From assembly GCA_963921195.1 (NCBI GenBank), contig OY992539.1:96356964-96420963 (forward strand): DNA of 64,000 nt. The letters are read 5' to 3'. The stretch is from Pegoplata infirma. Taxonomy: Eukaryota; Arthropoda; Insecta; Diptera; Anthomyiidae. Shown in pieces: positions 12,781 through 23,790 of this stretch; the stretch's first letter is position 1; each line of letters begins with the position of its first letter. A program made the translations under genes and the position numbers. The notes below the pieces were generated by a model. The model worked only from the letters and a program-made list of their open reading frames with translations. It searched no databases and was not told the DNA's origin.

Positions 12781-12848
12781 CCGGCAGCGGGAATTGAACC
12801 CGCAACTAACGTGATACGAGTCTAGAACACTTCCACCGTGCTATTCCT
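12781..12848 (-). other. tRNA-like sequence, unit 1
   Basis: Read on the minus strand it has an A-box-like TAGCACGGTGG, then a B-box-like GGTTCAATTCC within a perfect T stem (GCGGG/CCCGC). The 5' and 3' acceptor sequences do not pair and the anticodon stem is weak, so a functional tRNA is unlikely. It may be a tRNA-derived or pol III promoter remnant. Confidence 0.5.
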
Positions 12849-12966
12849 TATATATGCTTGTAGTTGACTATACGCGTATATTAAAGGAAATAAACTGTTT
12901 TTAATGTCATTTAATTTAAAAATAAAATAAAAAAACTAAAAATAGAACAAAAAAAAAAAAAAAATC

Positions 12967-13036
12967 TGGCGGCAGCTGGAATCGAACCGGCAACGAACAT
13001 GGTACAAGTCTAGCACACTACCACCGTGCTATTCCT
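12967..13036 (-). other. tRNA-like sequence, unit 2
   Basis: On the minus strand a D arm (GCAC...GTGC, with GGTGGTAGT between) is followed by GGTTCGATTCC, a perfect B-box consensus. The acceptor arms do not pair convincingly. It lies about 185 bp from unit 1, inside the same tandem repeat. Confidence 0.5.
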
Positions 13037-13140
13037 CATATATATTTGTAGTTGACTTAATGCATATAAAAGGTGTTTGCTGAATAGCAAAAACAAAATA
13101 TTCTCCAAATAAAAATAAATAAAAATAAAAAAATGTTTCC

Positions 13141-13204
13141 GCCACCTGGCAGCGAACCCGCAATGTTCATGATTCGAGTCTAGCACACTACCACCGTGTA
13201 TCGT
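13141..13204 (-). other. tRNA-like sequence, unit 3
   Basis: On the minus strand it keeps CACGGTGGTAGTGTGC and GACTCG, with a B-box-like GGTTCGCTGCC that is more degraded than in units 1 and 2. It lies about 172 bp beyond unit 2. Probably the most decayed of the three. Confidence 0.45.
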
Positions 13205-14050
13205 CACATATTTTTGTGCTTCATTAAATGAGTTTATAAAGTGTCTGTGTTATCAATAAGCATTTTGTGCGTTTTTTAACAATGATTTTAATTGATGCAT
13301 TTAATTGCAAATTAAAGTGGATTTTTGTCATATTAACATTATACATTGTTGATACAATTAAAAACGTTGTTGAACTAGAAATTAGTTGCTAACAATTTGT
13401 TTAGTTACTTTTGATTTCACGATATTTTTTTCTGTGTATGCGATTTTTAAGTTTTAAAATTTAAATCTCATTTTTGAAAATGTTTGTATTCTTCGATTTT
13501 TTTGAAATTTTTTTGTGTAAAACTTCTATCGATTCTACAAATTTTTTGCCCAGGAGGATCGTGGGATAATAATTATTACTATTTTTTTTAAAAATTTTTT
13601 GAAAAAAATTTATTGTAATTTTTTAATCTTAAAATCATTTCTACTGCTCCAATGGTGCGTCATAGAGGGGTCATTTCCAAGACCGACCACTATTAATTTT
13701 TACGTTTTAACATTTCTTTGGAACAAACTAATACCATATCTCCAATTTCTAAGGGGGTTCCCACAGAAAACGAATTTTTTTTTAAATTTTCTCCAACCGC
13801 TCTAACTGCCCTAATAGTGCCCTTAGAGCAAAAAAAACAATAATTTTTTAGTCCAAATATTTTCTCTGAACACACCTACCCTCTATCTTTAACTGTAAAG
13901 GCGGTCCCCATAAATTTTTTTTATTTTTTGTAAATTTGTTTTATTTAAACAGCTTCTACCGGTCCAATGGTTCGTCCGACAGGGGTCATTAGTGAGACCG
14001 ACCCCTATTTATTTTAACCCTGCAACATCTTTTTTAAACATACCTACGCA

Positions 14051-14370
14051 CTAAGCCATTTTATTAAAATGGCTTAGGTAAGTCATTATTAATAAGTCCT
14101 TATTTGACATTTCAAAATAATGCTAAAGGTAATTTTCTGTCATTACTAAGTAATTCGAATGGTAATGATGTGTTATTACCAACTTTTTGCTAAGGTGAGT
14201 CAAAAAGTGAAAATCTAGTTCTGAAATTTTTTTATTTTATTATAATGACTTAGGTAAGTCATTATTAATAAGTCCTTATTTTACATTTCAAAATAATGCA
14301 AAAGGTAATTTTCTGTCATTACTAAGTAATTCGAATGGTAATGATGTGTCATTACCAAGTTTTTGCTGGG
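14051..14370. repeat. Hairpin and direct duplication (offset 176 bp)
   Basis: 'TAAGCCATTTTATTAAAATGGCTTA'-type text at about 14052-14076 is a perfect inverted repeat around TATT. It leads into a block of about 120 bp beginning CTTAGGTAAGTCATTATT at 14073 that is repeated from 14249 with few differences. Both copies end near 'TTACCAAGTTTTTGCT', a word that recurs near 50845 (inverted) and 54705, so this is probably a MITE end family. Confidence 0.55.
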
Positions 14371-15069
14371 TAAATACTTTATTTTAAAAATCCAAGAATA
14401 AGGGTAAGGGGGTCAAAATACTCCACGCAATAAAGGTTGGCAAATTGATTTTATTTTTGCATTAAAATTATACTATTTTAACATTTAGAAAAAAAAAACA
14501 GGTGAGAGTGTTAAATTCAGCTGTGCCTCCAACACGATAAAAAAAATTGCAGGGGCGTCTTTTATTTTTGGAGGTAGGGCGGTTAAGACAGGGAAGAAAC
14601 CTTTCCCCTTGCGATAAATGTTTACTAATTCATTAATTTTACTTTATGCACTATAGTTTTACAATTTTATAATTATTTTTTTTATCCACGCCCACAAAAG
14701 GGGGGCGAACGAAAACAATTGACATTTTCTGGTCCCCTGATCTGCTACAAATAATGATATCTGATCTAATTTAATACAATAAGATAGCGACGTATCCAGG
14801 AACTTATAAGAAGCCTAAAAAAAATTTTAAAGTCACTTTTTAAAGTCACAATTTTGAATCAGACAAATTTGGCAAATTTATAATAAAATATAAAAAAATA
14901 TAAAAAATTTTTGGATTTATTGTATAAAATTTTTTTAGGGCCAATTTGAAAAAGATTTTCATGTATGATTCCGGTATCATACCCAGCTACCCGGGATCAT
15001 AACGCCTGTATGATACCGTTTCCGATCATAGAAAAAATGTAAAACCGGGCCCGCCTACTAGCGGTAACG
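14371..15069. repeat. Reverse copy of the dipteran repeat, then a hAT-like end
   Basis: About 14505-14750, read on the minus strand, matches the 3' part of the repeat at 43820-44370 ('CCACGCCCACAAAAGGGG', 'GCAGGGGCGTC', 'CAGCTGTGCC'). From about 14785, TAGCGACGTATCCAGGAA resembles the terminal sequence of the hAT element at 42933-44864; no matching second end was found. Nothing coding was seen. Confidence 0.45.
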
Positions 15070-16536
15070 AGTTGTTTGAGGTCTAACGAATCATTACATA
15101 AAATTTTCCTATAAGATTTACAATATTTTGTTGGTAAAGGTTCGTTGCAATTACATTACATACAAATTTTTTCCAAATGTAATTAATTTTTTATTTAAAT
15201 AGTTTCTCATAGAAAACATTTTAATAATGGCAGTGTAAGTTGTATTAAAAAATCTTATCTTATTATTTATAATTTTTGAATTTTGATTTTTTTTTACATT
15301 AACGCCACACAGTCGAAAACTGTTAGACACTAGCTAAATATGTAGTACGTAAATAGACACTTTCTTACTAACTGACTACTTATGCTGTGTAATACGGAAG
15401 CAATTTTTACCAAGTTGTTTAATTCCAAAAAAAAAGCGTTTGTTGTAAAATATTTAATTTTGTAAAAATTTGAATATTTTTTGTTGTCCCTTTTATCGGC
15501 GCCGAGACGCTTATCTATCTCTCTGACAGTTTTTGCCTGAATAAGGTAATGCAAATAAATTTCCTTTTCATAGGTTAGAGAGCTGGTGTTAGTACGAGTA
15601 TTACTTTAGTAAGTGTGTATGTATGTGTTTGTACCACCAACATACTAAATTTATGCTGCTCGTATCAAAGTTAGACTAACAACCGACAAAATTAATATAA
15701 AATCTAGTAACAATAAGTAGTAAGTGAGGGAAAACATACTGTACCCTACGCTATAGTAAGTGGGTATACCTCTTTTGTGGTCGTGGATATAAAAAAAAAT
15801 ATTTAATAACTTTTGATGTTCTAAAATTCTATTACATAAATTGACATATCTTCAAAAATTCAATTACATAGTTAGACAAAAGCGAACTTTCCATATCGGA
15901 ATGGGATGAAACCAAAAGCAAATAATATTTTGCATAACAAACCCCTTAAAACGTTTTTAGTTCAGCGCTAGATTATTTTTTTACACGCATTTAAAGTTGG
16001 TGATTTTAAAGCCCTTAAAGTTTTTGTGTACTAAACATGTCCTACGTTAGGAGCCCCTGGTGGTACCCTTATTGGACATGTGGGGTCCAGCGTCAAAACT
16101 TAAGCTCGAAATTACATTAGCTATATAAATTTCGCTGTAATCGGTCCCATATCTGAATAGCCAAATTATTAAAAATATTCCACTGTTCACCGTTGCGTAT
16201 GATTGTTATTTAAAGACATTTACAAAATTAAGCATACGCATTATATAGTTTTCAAGCAATTACACACAGATACAAAATCTAACTTTCCGAATCGAAATGG
16301 GATGAAACCAAAAGCAAATGAAAGTTGAAATTTTACATTACAAAACCCTAAAAGCGTAGCCAAATTATTAAAAATATTCCACTGTGCACCGTTGCGTATG
16401 ATTGTTATTTAAAGGCAATTACAACATTAATCATATGCTTCTTTCTACATAAAAAACGCCTCAGAATCTGAATTTTTCTATGTGGAAATATATTTCCGAA
16501 TCTAAGATTTTTTTTTAGGGAAAAAATTTTAACAAC
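15070..16536. other. Unassigned sequence with a direct repeat
   Basis: No gene recognised. The 78-bp text starting 'AGCCAAATTATTAAAAATAT' near 16157 recurs near 16346 and includes 'CACCGTTGCGTATGATTGTT'. A piece around 16040-16110 ('TTGGACATGTGGGGTCC') resembles, inverted, sequence near 29890-29920, so this area holds at least one dispersed repeat. Confidence 0.35.
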
Positions 16537-17941
16537 TAGCTGGCCCGGTCCGCGTTGCTGGCCCAAATAAAAGATCAGTGTTATATTTCGTATAGCTCTG
16601 CAGAAATATGTAAATAATTTTTTGGCTTAGAAAAATTTGTGCGAGTGGTTTTAAGGCCCCGATTGGGTAGATTATTATCTTCGAATTATATTTTAGTACC
16701 TAAAAAAAAAAAATGACTTCGACTTTGTGAACTGTACAAATTTAAAACTTCCTTCGTTCTTATCGTGAGCTATTGTCTTGAGTTCAAACAAACCTCTTTA
16801 GTATTCCTAAAATTTCCATTTGATTTCCGAACAATTACGAACATTTAAAACAAAAAATTAGCCAAATCAGTCCAGCCGTTGACTATAGCAAACATTTAAA
16901 AAAAAAGTTTAGTCAAGTCGATCCAGCCGTTCTCCGATTTTAGATTTATCGAAAAAAGGAGGAGTAACAGTGGACGTGATTAATTTGTTTTCCGAAAAAA
17001 CCTAACACGAACATTAAAAAAAATAAGACGAACATTTAAAAAAAAATATTTTCCAAATCGGTCAGTTCTCAAGTGATCCGATTACCAACGAACTACATTT
17101 TATTTATATTTTATTATTCTTTATTTTATTTTTCTATAGAGCAAATTTTGCATATATCGAAAAAAGAGTGGGTGGATAACTTTTCTTACCGAAAAAAACC
17201 ATATTTGAATTTAACCAAGTCGGTCCATCCATTCAAAAGTGGGTGTAGATATGGAAAATTGTTCTTTCCGAAAAATCTTAGTTGGACTATGACGAACATT
17301 AAAAACAAAATTAGGCAAATTGATCCAGCCATGATTTATATATATCGGGAAAAGTGAGCGTAAAAGTAGGCGTGGACAATTTTTCTTTGCGGAATATAAC
17401 CAAATCGGTCTAGCCATTATTTAGCTCTTTATATAGTTCTTTCGATACCTAGAAAAATTGGGCGTGGGAAATTTTACTATCCGTAAAAACCTTAGTTGAT
17501 TATTACAAATATTTTCAACAAAAAGGTGGGGGTGGTTAGTTTCCTTTTTCGTAAAAACCAAAGTTGGAATATGAGGAAAATTTATTAAAAAAAAATTAGT
17601 CAAATCGGTCCAGACATTCTCAGATTTTTGATAAACTGAAAAAGTAGGCGTGGTCGATTTTTCTTTCATTAAAAACTTAAGTTGGATTACTGCGAACATT
17701 TACATAAAAAATTACCCAAATCGGTGCAGCCGTTTTCCAATTTTAGATAAATCAAAAAAAGTGGGCGTGGCCAATTTTTCTTTACGTAAAAACCTAAGTT
17801 GGACTATCACGAACATTTCAAAAGAAAAATTGTCCAAATCGGTCCAGCCGTTCTCAACTGATGCTGTTACCAACGAACGACAATTGATTTTTATTTATAT
17901 AGATATTAGAATTTCTCTGTTTAAACGAACCGGGCCAGCTA
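16537..17941. mobile_element. Element with 'TAGCTGGCCCGG' inverted ends and an internal tandem array
   Basis: The left end TAGCTGGCCCGG and the right end CCGGGCCAGCTA are exact inverted repeats. Between about 16820 and 17870 a unit of roughly 110-125 bp is repeated about eight times; each carries 'CAAATCGGTCCAGCCGTTCT', 'GTGGGCGTGGCCAATTTTTC' and 'AAGTTGGACTATCACGAACA'-like parts. Comparable 'CGGTCCAGCCGTT' sequences occur in repeats of many arthropods. No target duplication was found. Frames at 17073-17357, 17421-17699 and 17650-17949 are translations of the array, not genes. Confidence 0.6.
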
Positions 17942-18104
17942 TTAATTAAAAAAAATCGAAAAAAAATTTTGATTTGTATGGAGAAAAAATTCTTATGGCA
18001 AAACTTTCACCCCCCATAATTAGCACGGTGATAGACGAAATTCGAAAAAGTCATTATTTGTTCCACCCTACTACCTATGCTGTAGTTGGATAGCAAATTT
18101 TTTT
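17942..18104. other. Spacer
   Basis: Short AT-rich spacer with nothing recognisable. Confidence 0.3.
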
Positions 18105-18925
18105 TTTAATATATAGCAAATCCATGGGAAATTTAACTGACGGATCACAGATTTAGTTAATTTTTGGTTATTTGATAGAGCTTCGAAAATGGCTAAAAAC
18201 CATTTTTTTTTTTTTTTTGATCAATACTTTGGAAGATATGGACGTTTAAAAAGCGTTTTTTTGACAAAATTGACTTTTTGACAATTTTTTAACATTTGTG
18301 TGCTCGGAAACCGTAAGTCGAACAAAAAAAACTTATAAAAACGATATTGCTTATAAAATTATGGAGATTTATGTCCAAATTCATAAAAAATAAAAGAGTT
18401 TAATAACAGGTTTATTAATTGAATTTCCATACAAAATTTGTTTTATAAACTTCTTATTAGCCTCTTTTAACTTTTATGAATCAAATATTTGGCTATCTAA
18501 CAAACTTTGAAAATGTATTGCTAAACAATACGAAAAAACACCTCTCTGAAATTTTAATAGCGTTAAAAGGACATTCTAAGCTTTAATAAAAAAATTTAGT
18601 TTTTGGAAATCCATCGTGTCCTTCCCAGCAAAATATGATTTTAAAAATTTTTTGTTGAAATTAAAAAAAAAATAAAAAATTTTAAATCTTCATAATTTTA
18701 CAAACATTATTGTTTTTATAAGTTTTTTCATACGATTTACGGTTTATGTTAAATAACCATCTAAAAGTCAATATTGTAAAAAAGCTCTTTTTTAAGCGCC
18801 CATATCTTCCAAAGTATTGATAAAAAAAAATGTGGTTTTTAATCATTTGCAAAGCTCTATAAAATAACCAAAAATTAACAAAATCGGTGATCAGTCAGTT
18901 AAATTTCCCATGAATTTGCTCTATA
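18105..18925. repeat. Foldback repeat with arms of about 0.4 kb
   Basis: Left text such as 'ACTTTGGAAGATATGGACG', 'GGTTATTTGATAGAGCTTCG' and 'CATGGGAAATTTAACTGA' is mirrored on the right by 'CCATATCTTCCAAAGTATTG', 'CTCTATAAAATAACC' and 'TCAGTTAAATTTCCCATG'. The centre lies near 18500. The arms have diverged more than in element A, implying greater age. No coding sequence. Confidence 0.65.
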
Positions 18926-19521
18926 ACAAAAATATATGCTGACATCAAACAGAATCAGTGAAATTTACAGAAAATTTTTATTTTTTCTTAAAACTAAATT
19001 ACAGAGAATTTAGCTAAAATATCAATTTCAAAAACGAAAATCTGCTAAATGTTTGCTTATTTAAATAATAAAGTAATTTTACATATTTTTTGGCAGAGTT
19101 TTTCGTTTGAACAACTTGATAGAAGTATTTTTTTGCTAAATTTTTGTGTTACTAACAAAATCCATTTACACAAGTGTACACTCAAAAAATTACGACGGTA
19201 GATTCCACTACAAAAGACAGTTAAAACTACTGCATTTGTTGTTGTTTAGGCGTCCACTACATTTTACGGTAAAATCAACCAAAAATTGTTGTTGTTTTTA
19301 ACTTTTGATTAAAAACTACAAAAAATTTTAAAAACTACTTCAAATTACAGTTGTTTTTACTGTAACTCAAATTGTCTGAATTTTTTTTATTAACAAAAAA
19401 AATTGTAAACGCCAAAAATGGTTAAAATTAATTTGGAAATAACTCCTGCACATCCGTTTTTCTAAAAACTTCTAAAAAATTATAAGTTTTTTATAGACTA
19501 AAAACAACTGTTACTACAATG
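18926..19521. other. Remnant of a CACTC-ended element and 'TTTAGCAGA' repeat
   Basis: At 19180 'TACACTCAAAAAATTACGAC' resembles the left end of the TA elements; its right end was not found, possibly because of the insertion that starts at 19522. The preceding stretch (18950-19130) has 'GAATTTAGCTAAAAT' and 'TCTGCTAAATGTTTGC', similar to 24190-24440, 34560-34730 and 55690-56090. Confidence 0.35.
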
Positions 19522-21185
19522 CAGGCGCGGATCCAGGAATTTCATGGGGGGGGGGGGGGGGGTTATTTTTTTTAAATTAAAAAATCGGAAAACAAAGTTT
19601 GGTTTAGAGGGGGGTACTGTGTTAATTTTTGTTAATATTTTTAATATTGCGTAACAAATTAACAAGAAAGAAAAAAAAGATTTTTCAAGCATTTGGATTT
19701 GTGGGGAACTTTTTTTACTCAAAAAATTTTTTTCACAAGGGGTCCATGTCAGACCTATTTACTTCCAAAATGGGATCATTTATAGTCATACAAACGTGCT
19801 TATTCACAGTTTTGACTGACTATGACTGTCATAAGCCAATGTTTATGATTACAGTCATAACATCAAATATTTTTCTATACAAACCGACAAAAAAATTAAA
19901 AAAATTCAAATTTCATTTGCATATTTTAAGACTGATATTATGACTTTTCAGTCATAAAAATTTTCTAATGACAGTCAAAGCTAGTCACAACTATGACTAG
20001 ACACGTAAAATTTTATATAAAAAATTTCGAAAACATTTTTTATACTAAAAGTCCAATATTCCGAAAAAAATAATAAAGTATTAGATTTTTATGCATGTAT
20101 CCTTCACGAAATTTCCCAGATGTCGAAACATTTTTTTACAGAAATACTCTTAGATTCTAAAATATTTTTCATATAAAAAATAACCCTTTCAGAAAAATGT
20201 TCAGATTCTGAAACCCTTTCTTATGGAAAATTTCTCAGATTTTTAAAATTTTCAATAGAAATAATCTGAGATTTTGAGACATTTTTTCTATAAAAAATTT
20301 CCTAATTCTAATATATTTTTCTTATAAAAAACCTCTGAAATAATTCTCATATTTCAAAGTTATTCTCAGATTCTAAGAACTTTTTCCTATACAAAAATTC
20401 TCAGATCCTGAAACATAATTCGTAAAAGAAAATTATCAGATACTAAAAAATTATCAGTTTTTAAAACATTTTATGAAGAAATTTTGAAACAACTTTCTAA
20501 AAATAAATCTTAAATTTTATAGCATTTTTCAAACGAAAAAATTTACGGTTTCAATGAAACATTTTTATTATTAGACATATTTCAAAAGAAAAATTTACAT
20601 ATTCAGAGCCACATTTCCTATAGAAATATTCTTAGAACCTTAAAATAGACAAATTTTCAGATTTTGAGAGACTTTTCATACAAAAAAATCTTAAGTTCTA
20701 ATATAGGTTTCTATTGAAAAGTTCTAAAAAGTCCTATAAAAAAATCATAGATTTTGATAAACTTTTCCTAAAGAAAAATTCGCAGACGCTAAAAGATTTT
20801 TCCAACAGAGAAATTCACACATTCTTAAAATTTTTTACATAAAAAGAAATCTATGATTCGGAAATGTATTTCCCTCATAGAAAAAAACAGATTCTAAGAT
20901 GTATTTTCTTTAGAAATGTTATTCGATTCTGAGAAATTTTTGCAGAAAAAATCTTGATTCTGAAACATTTTTTCAAAAGAAAAATTCTCAGTTGCTGTGG
21001 GATTTTTTCTATAGAAAAGTTTAAACACATTTTTCCGAAAAATTTAAGACCATTTTTCAATAAAAAATTCTTACATTTAGAGTCAAATAAGTATCAAAAC
21101 AGGTTCTAAAAATAAAGTCTGGAATTCCGAAACATTTTTTCTATAAAAATATTTGAGATAATACTTTTTTTTAGAAATTGATAAG
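19522..21185. mobile_element. Minisatellite-filled hAT-like element, copy 1
   Basis: It begins CAGGCGCGGATCCAGGA, similar to hAT-type ends in this window, followed by a run of G, then shared sequence including 'TTTTAATATTGCGTAACAAA' and 'GACTGACTATGACTGTCATA'. From about 20130 to 21150 it is a degenerate minisatellite of roughly 35-40 bp with the theme 'TTCTCAGATTCTGAAACATT'. Copy 2 is at 59045-63238, and the interrupted copy in the 25-29 kb nest supplies paralogous flanks. No right-hand inverted end or target duplication was identified, so hAT membership is inferred from the left end only. Confidence 0.6.
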
Positions 21186-21502
21186 GAAAGTTATTCGGTT
21201 AGAAAATGTCTACGACTCTATTGCCATTTAAGTCATGTAGTAACTGCAACTATAGTGTAAGAATATAGTGTCCACTTAAGTCTACACCTACCTACAATAA
21301 CTTCCTTTCTAGCTTTTATTTATTTTTTTTACAACTACTAGAGTTGATAGTGCAACGCGATGTTAATATCTATGTAAGTAAAGTATCATAAAATATTCAG
21401 GTACATAATAAATAGTTTAACTCATTGTCAGTGGCAGCAATTACTTACTCTTTGTGTTGTAGTTAGTTTCTAACTAAAACATGTACCTGGATTCGTTCGT
21501 AC
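21186..21502. other. Possible host intergenic sequence, left part
   Basis: Less repetitive than most of the window. With the hAT element at 21503-22081 removed, the flanks join at a single GTTCGTAC. No gene is visible. Confidence 0.3.
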
Positions 21503-22081
21503 AAGAGATGGGCATATGAGCAGATTAGAGGGTTACTGGAATTCAACTTTTTTTGTGAGTGAGTGTGAGTGGAATAAATTGTGTGAGTGGAATTAATTGT
21601 GTGAGTGGGTTTTTGCGTGAGCGGATGTGCTTGAGTTAATTTCTTAGCGAATGTTTTCGTAATTAATTTTCCCCTTCAATTTATTTTCATTCCGAAAAAA
21701 GCAAAAACGAATATAAAATTTGGCTAAACTTAAAATTTTTAAAAAAAAATTGTAATATTTGGCCTAACTTTAAATTTTGCTAAAAATTTTGGTAGATTTT
21801 GAGAATGTTTATTCTGGCTCGAGGTCATTATTTTCTTTACTAATTGAAACCATGATATTCTCATAGCATAATTTTCAAGAAAATTATTTTTTGTTTTAAA
21901 TTTATTTATGTTGGTCATTTTTGCAAGACTTAGTCGACACGTGTTTCGAAATTTGTCAGATTCCATTGTCAAGATTATTTAGCAAAAATTGCTCGTGAGT
22001 GAGTGTGTGTGTGTGATTGTAATATTTCTGACGTTAGTTTAAGTGAGTGTGATTCAAAAGTCACTCACGTGCCCATCTCTA
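21503..22081. mobile_element. Non-autonomous hAT element, GTGAGTGAGTG type
   Basis: Ends AAGAGATGGGC and GCCCATCTCTA are inverted and flanked by an exact 8-bp duplication GTTCGTAC (21495-21502, 22082-22089) that fits the hAT preference for T at position 2 and A at position 7. Both subterminal regions carry GTGAGTGAGTG runs. A remnant with the same right end lies near 54300-54385. The 77-codon minus-strand frame inside is not a transposase. Confidence 0.85.
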
Positions 22082-22089
22082 GTTCGTAC

Positions 22090-22639
22090 TGTAAGTGTGC
22101 TTTGTGCTGTTTTACCCTGGTCACATACATAACTGCCATAACAAGGCACCCAAAATACTACATACTCAGTATACTACTACGAACTACCCAACTACCAACT
22201 AACTATTATCTAATCATTTTAACCAGTGAAACTGATTGATTATGTGGGTAATTTGGTATAAAGCCTTAATGTGTTTGTTGTATTTGCTATAGTGTCGTGT
22301 GGAACAAAAACAACAACAGAAATTTATAGAAAAAAAAAAAATTTCAAACAACTGGACCATAAAGTTTGAAGGTGTTGATGACGGTGACACATGCAAATGA
22401 AGATAAATTTACTGTATTACGTGGTATGATCTTTTTCTTAACTATGCATACTAGGGTGGAGTGATTTTTCATTTTTTTTTTTTAAGATTTCGCGGATCCA
22501 TCTTTTTGATTTGAATTTTTTTTATTCAACATTTTTCATAAGTACAGCAAAATTTTTGCATTACTACTAATAAGTATAGTAATTAGAAATAATTTTAGTA
22601 TGTTCTTACTCATTGAATAAAACACTATTAATTCTATAA
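22090..22639. other. Possible host intergenic sequence, right part
   Basis: Continues the sequence interrupted at 21503. A 'CTAGGGTGGAGTGATTTTTC' near 22453 resembles the end of the TA element at 32540. No gene recognised; the 78-codon frame from 22003 starts inside the hAT element. Confidence 0.3.
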
Positions 22640-23790
22640 AGGTCGTGCGACAAAAATAATAAGTGGCCGTAAGCTTGCAGAGGTTGAAGCCATGAGACAA
22701 AATATGAATGACACACTTTATCATGACCTGTCTAAAATCTTCGAGTGGGGTCAAGCGAATTAGGTCGATGTTAATGCTCGCAAGACCCAATGTTGTATGT
22801 TGATCCACAGACGATCTGTGGAATCAATGTCATCTGTATCCATGGCAGAACTTCGAAGAATGAAATCCTTTTCGAATGAATTCTCAAAAAAATCCATTCA
22901 ATTTTCATAGTCTGTGAATGCATTCGATTTCATAAATCAACATTGAATGCAGTCCTTGGAATTCATTCGATTGAATGAACAAAAATGAATGCATTCGATT
23001 TCTTGTTCATTCGATTTAGAAAAATCGAATGTATTAGATTTTTTATCATTCCACTGCGAATGCAATCGATTTTTTAAATATATAGACCAAAACGGAGCCA
23101 AATTTTGGTCCATAATATCGCCTACTCTCTTTACATACGATGACCCTAATGGGCTCTAATTTTGAATCCAAAAAAATTGGTGTTCCCGAAAATTTTAAAA
23201 ATGCGCATATTAACTGCCTATACGTCAAAAAAATGTGAAGAGTGTTAGCGATACTATGGACAAAAAATTGGCTCCGTTTTTCTCTATCTTGGTTAGTTTT
23301 TTTTTAAGTTTTTTATGCAATAAATGAATAAGCCATTCGATTTTTCAAATTGAATGAAAAGAAAATCGATTGCATTCGCAAGTGAATGCATTCGATTTTT
23401 AAAAGTCGAATGAAAAAAAATCGAATTCATTCGATTTTTGAAAGTCGAATGAAAAATAAAACGAATGCATTCGATATTTATAAATCGAATGAGTCTAAAG
23501 TGAATTCATTCAATTCACTAAAATGTGATTGGGGAATGCAATCACGAAATTTTCACTCAGAATGACAAATCGAATTAAGGAATGAAATCCTTTGAAGCTC
23601 TGATCCATGGGTGGTATAAATATTGAAGAATCAGATTCTCTTGATGTTATGGGCATAAAAACACAGTGTGATGATTGTTGGAACCAACATGTTTTTCAAT
23701 TGTCGAATTATGCATTTAAGCCTTGGTTTCTTAAAATGGCGGAAGAATAACTTCACTCCGTCTGATCTCCTTAATATTTCTTCTTTTTCT
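22640..23790 (+). pseudogene. Decayed Jockey-like LINE reverse transcriptase fragment, split
   Basis: Translating 22651-22837 and continuing after the hAT insertion (22846-23602 plus one duplicated target) gives a frame with EVEAMRQ, DLSKIFEWGQAN, an in-frame stop, VNARKTQCC, then across the junction SVSMGGINIEESDSLDVMGI and WNQHVFQLSNYAFK. This resembles the region after the YADD box of Jockey-group LINE polymerases, where the 'N-KTQCC' and 'LGI' motifs sit. The catalytic YADD part and both ends are missing, and there are stops and a frameshift near 23745. Removing the hAT element restores the frame exactly. The clade is a judgement from memory of the motif pattern. Confidence 0.6.
22846..23602. 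mobile_element. Non-autonomous hAT element, 'CGAATGAATTCGATT' type
   Basis: Ends CAGAACTTCGAAG and CTTTGAAGCTCTG form a near-perfect inverted repeat, flanked by an exact 8-bp duplication ATCCATGG (22838-22845, 23603-23610). The body iterates ATTCGATT / AATCGAAT in both directions. It interrupts a LINE-derived frame, which is restored when the element and one target copy are removed. No transposase. Confidence 0.88.

Larger units (their letters stand above)
12480..13436. mobile_element. TA-flanked element carrying three tRNA-like units
   Basis: Ends CACAGAAAAAAA and TTTTTTTCTGTG are inverted and flanked by TA (12478-12479, 13437-13438). The uninterrupted sequence in element A near 6090-6105 shows a single TA, confirming a TA duplication. 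The outer parts repeat 'ATTGTTAATACAATTAA'-like palindromes. The middle is a roughly 180-bp tandem unit present three times, each with a tRNA-like block on the minus strand. No transposase frame is present. Confidence 0.75.
12241..14050. mobile_element. Single-arm fragment of foldback element A, interrupted
   Basis: Outside the insertion at 12480-13436 this stretch parallels one arm of the foldback at 5828-7745: it begins at 'TTTTCCCAATTTGTTTACAG', includes 'GCGCTCTAGTA' joined to 'TGCGATTTTTAAG' once the insertion is removed, and ends near 'ACCTACGCACTAAG'. The second arm is absent. The rejoined text matches the uninterrupted copy near 6090-6105, which provides an empty site for the insertion. 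Confidence 0.7.

Noticed and set aside
12781..13204. Three functional tRNA genes
   Set aside because: Acceptor stems do not pair and anticodon stems are weak; only the promoter-box-like parts are conserved.
17073..17949. Frames of 92-99 codons as small genes
   Set aside because: They follow the roughly 120-bp tandem unit of the repeat and occur on both strands.
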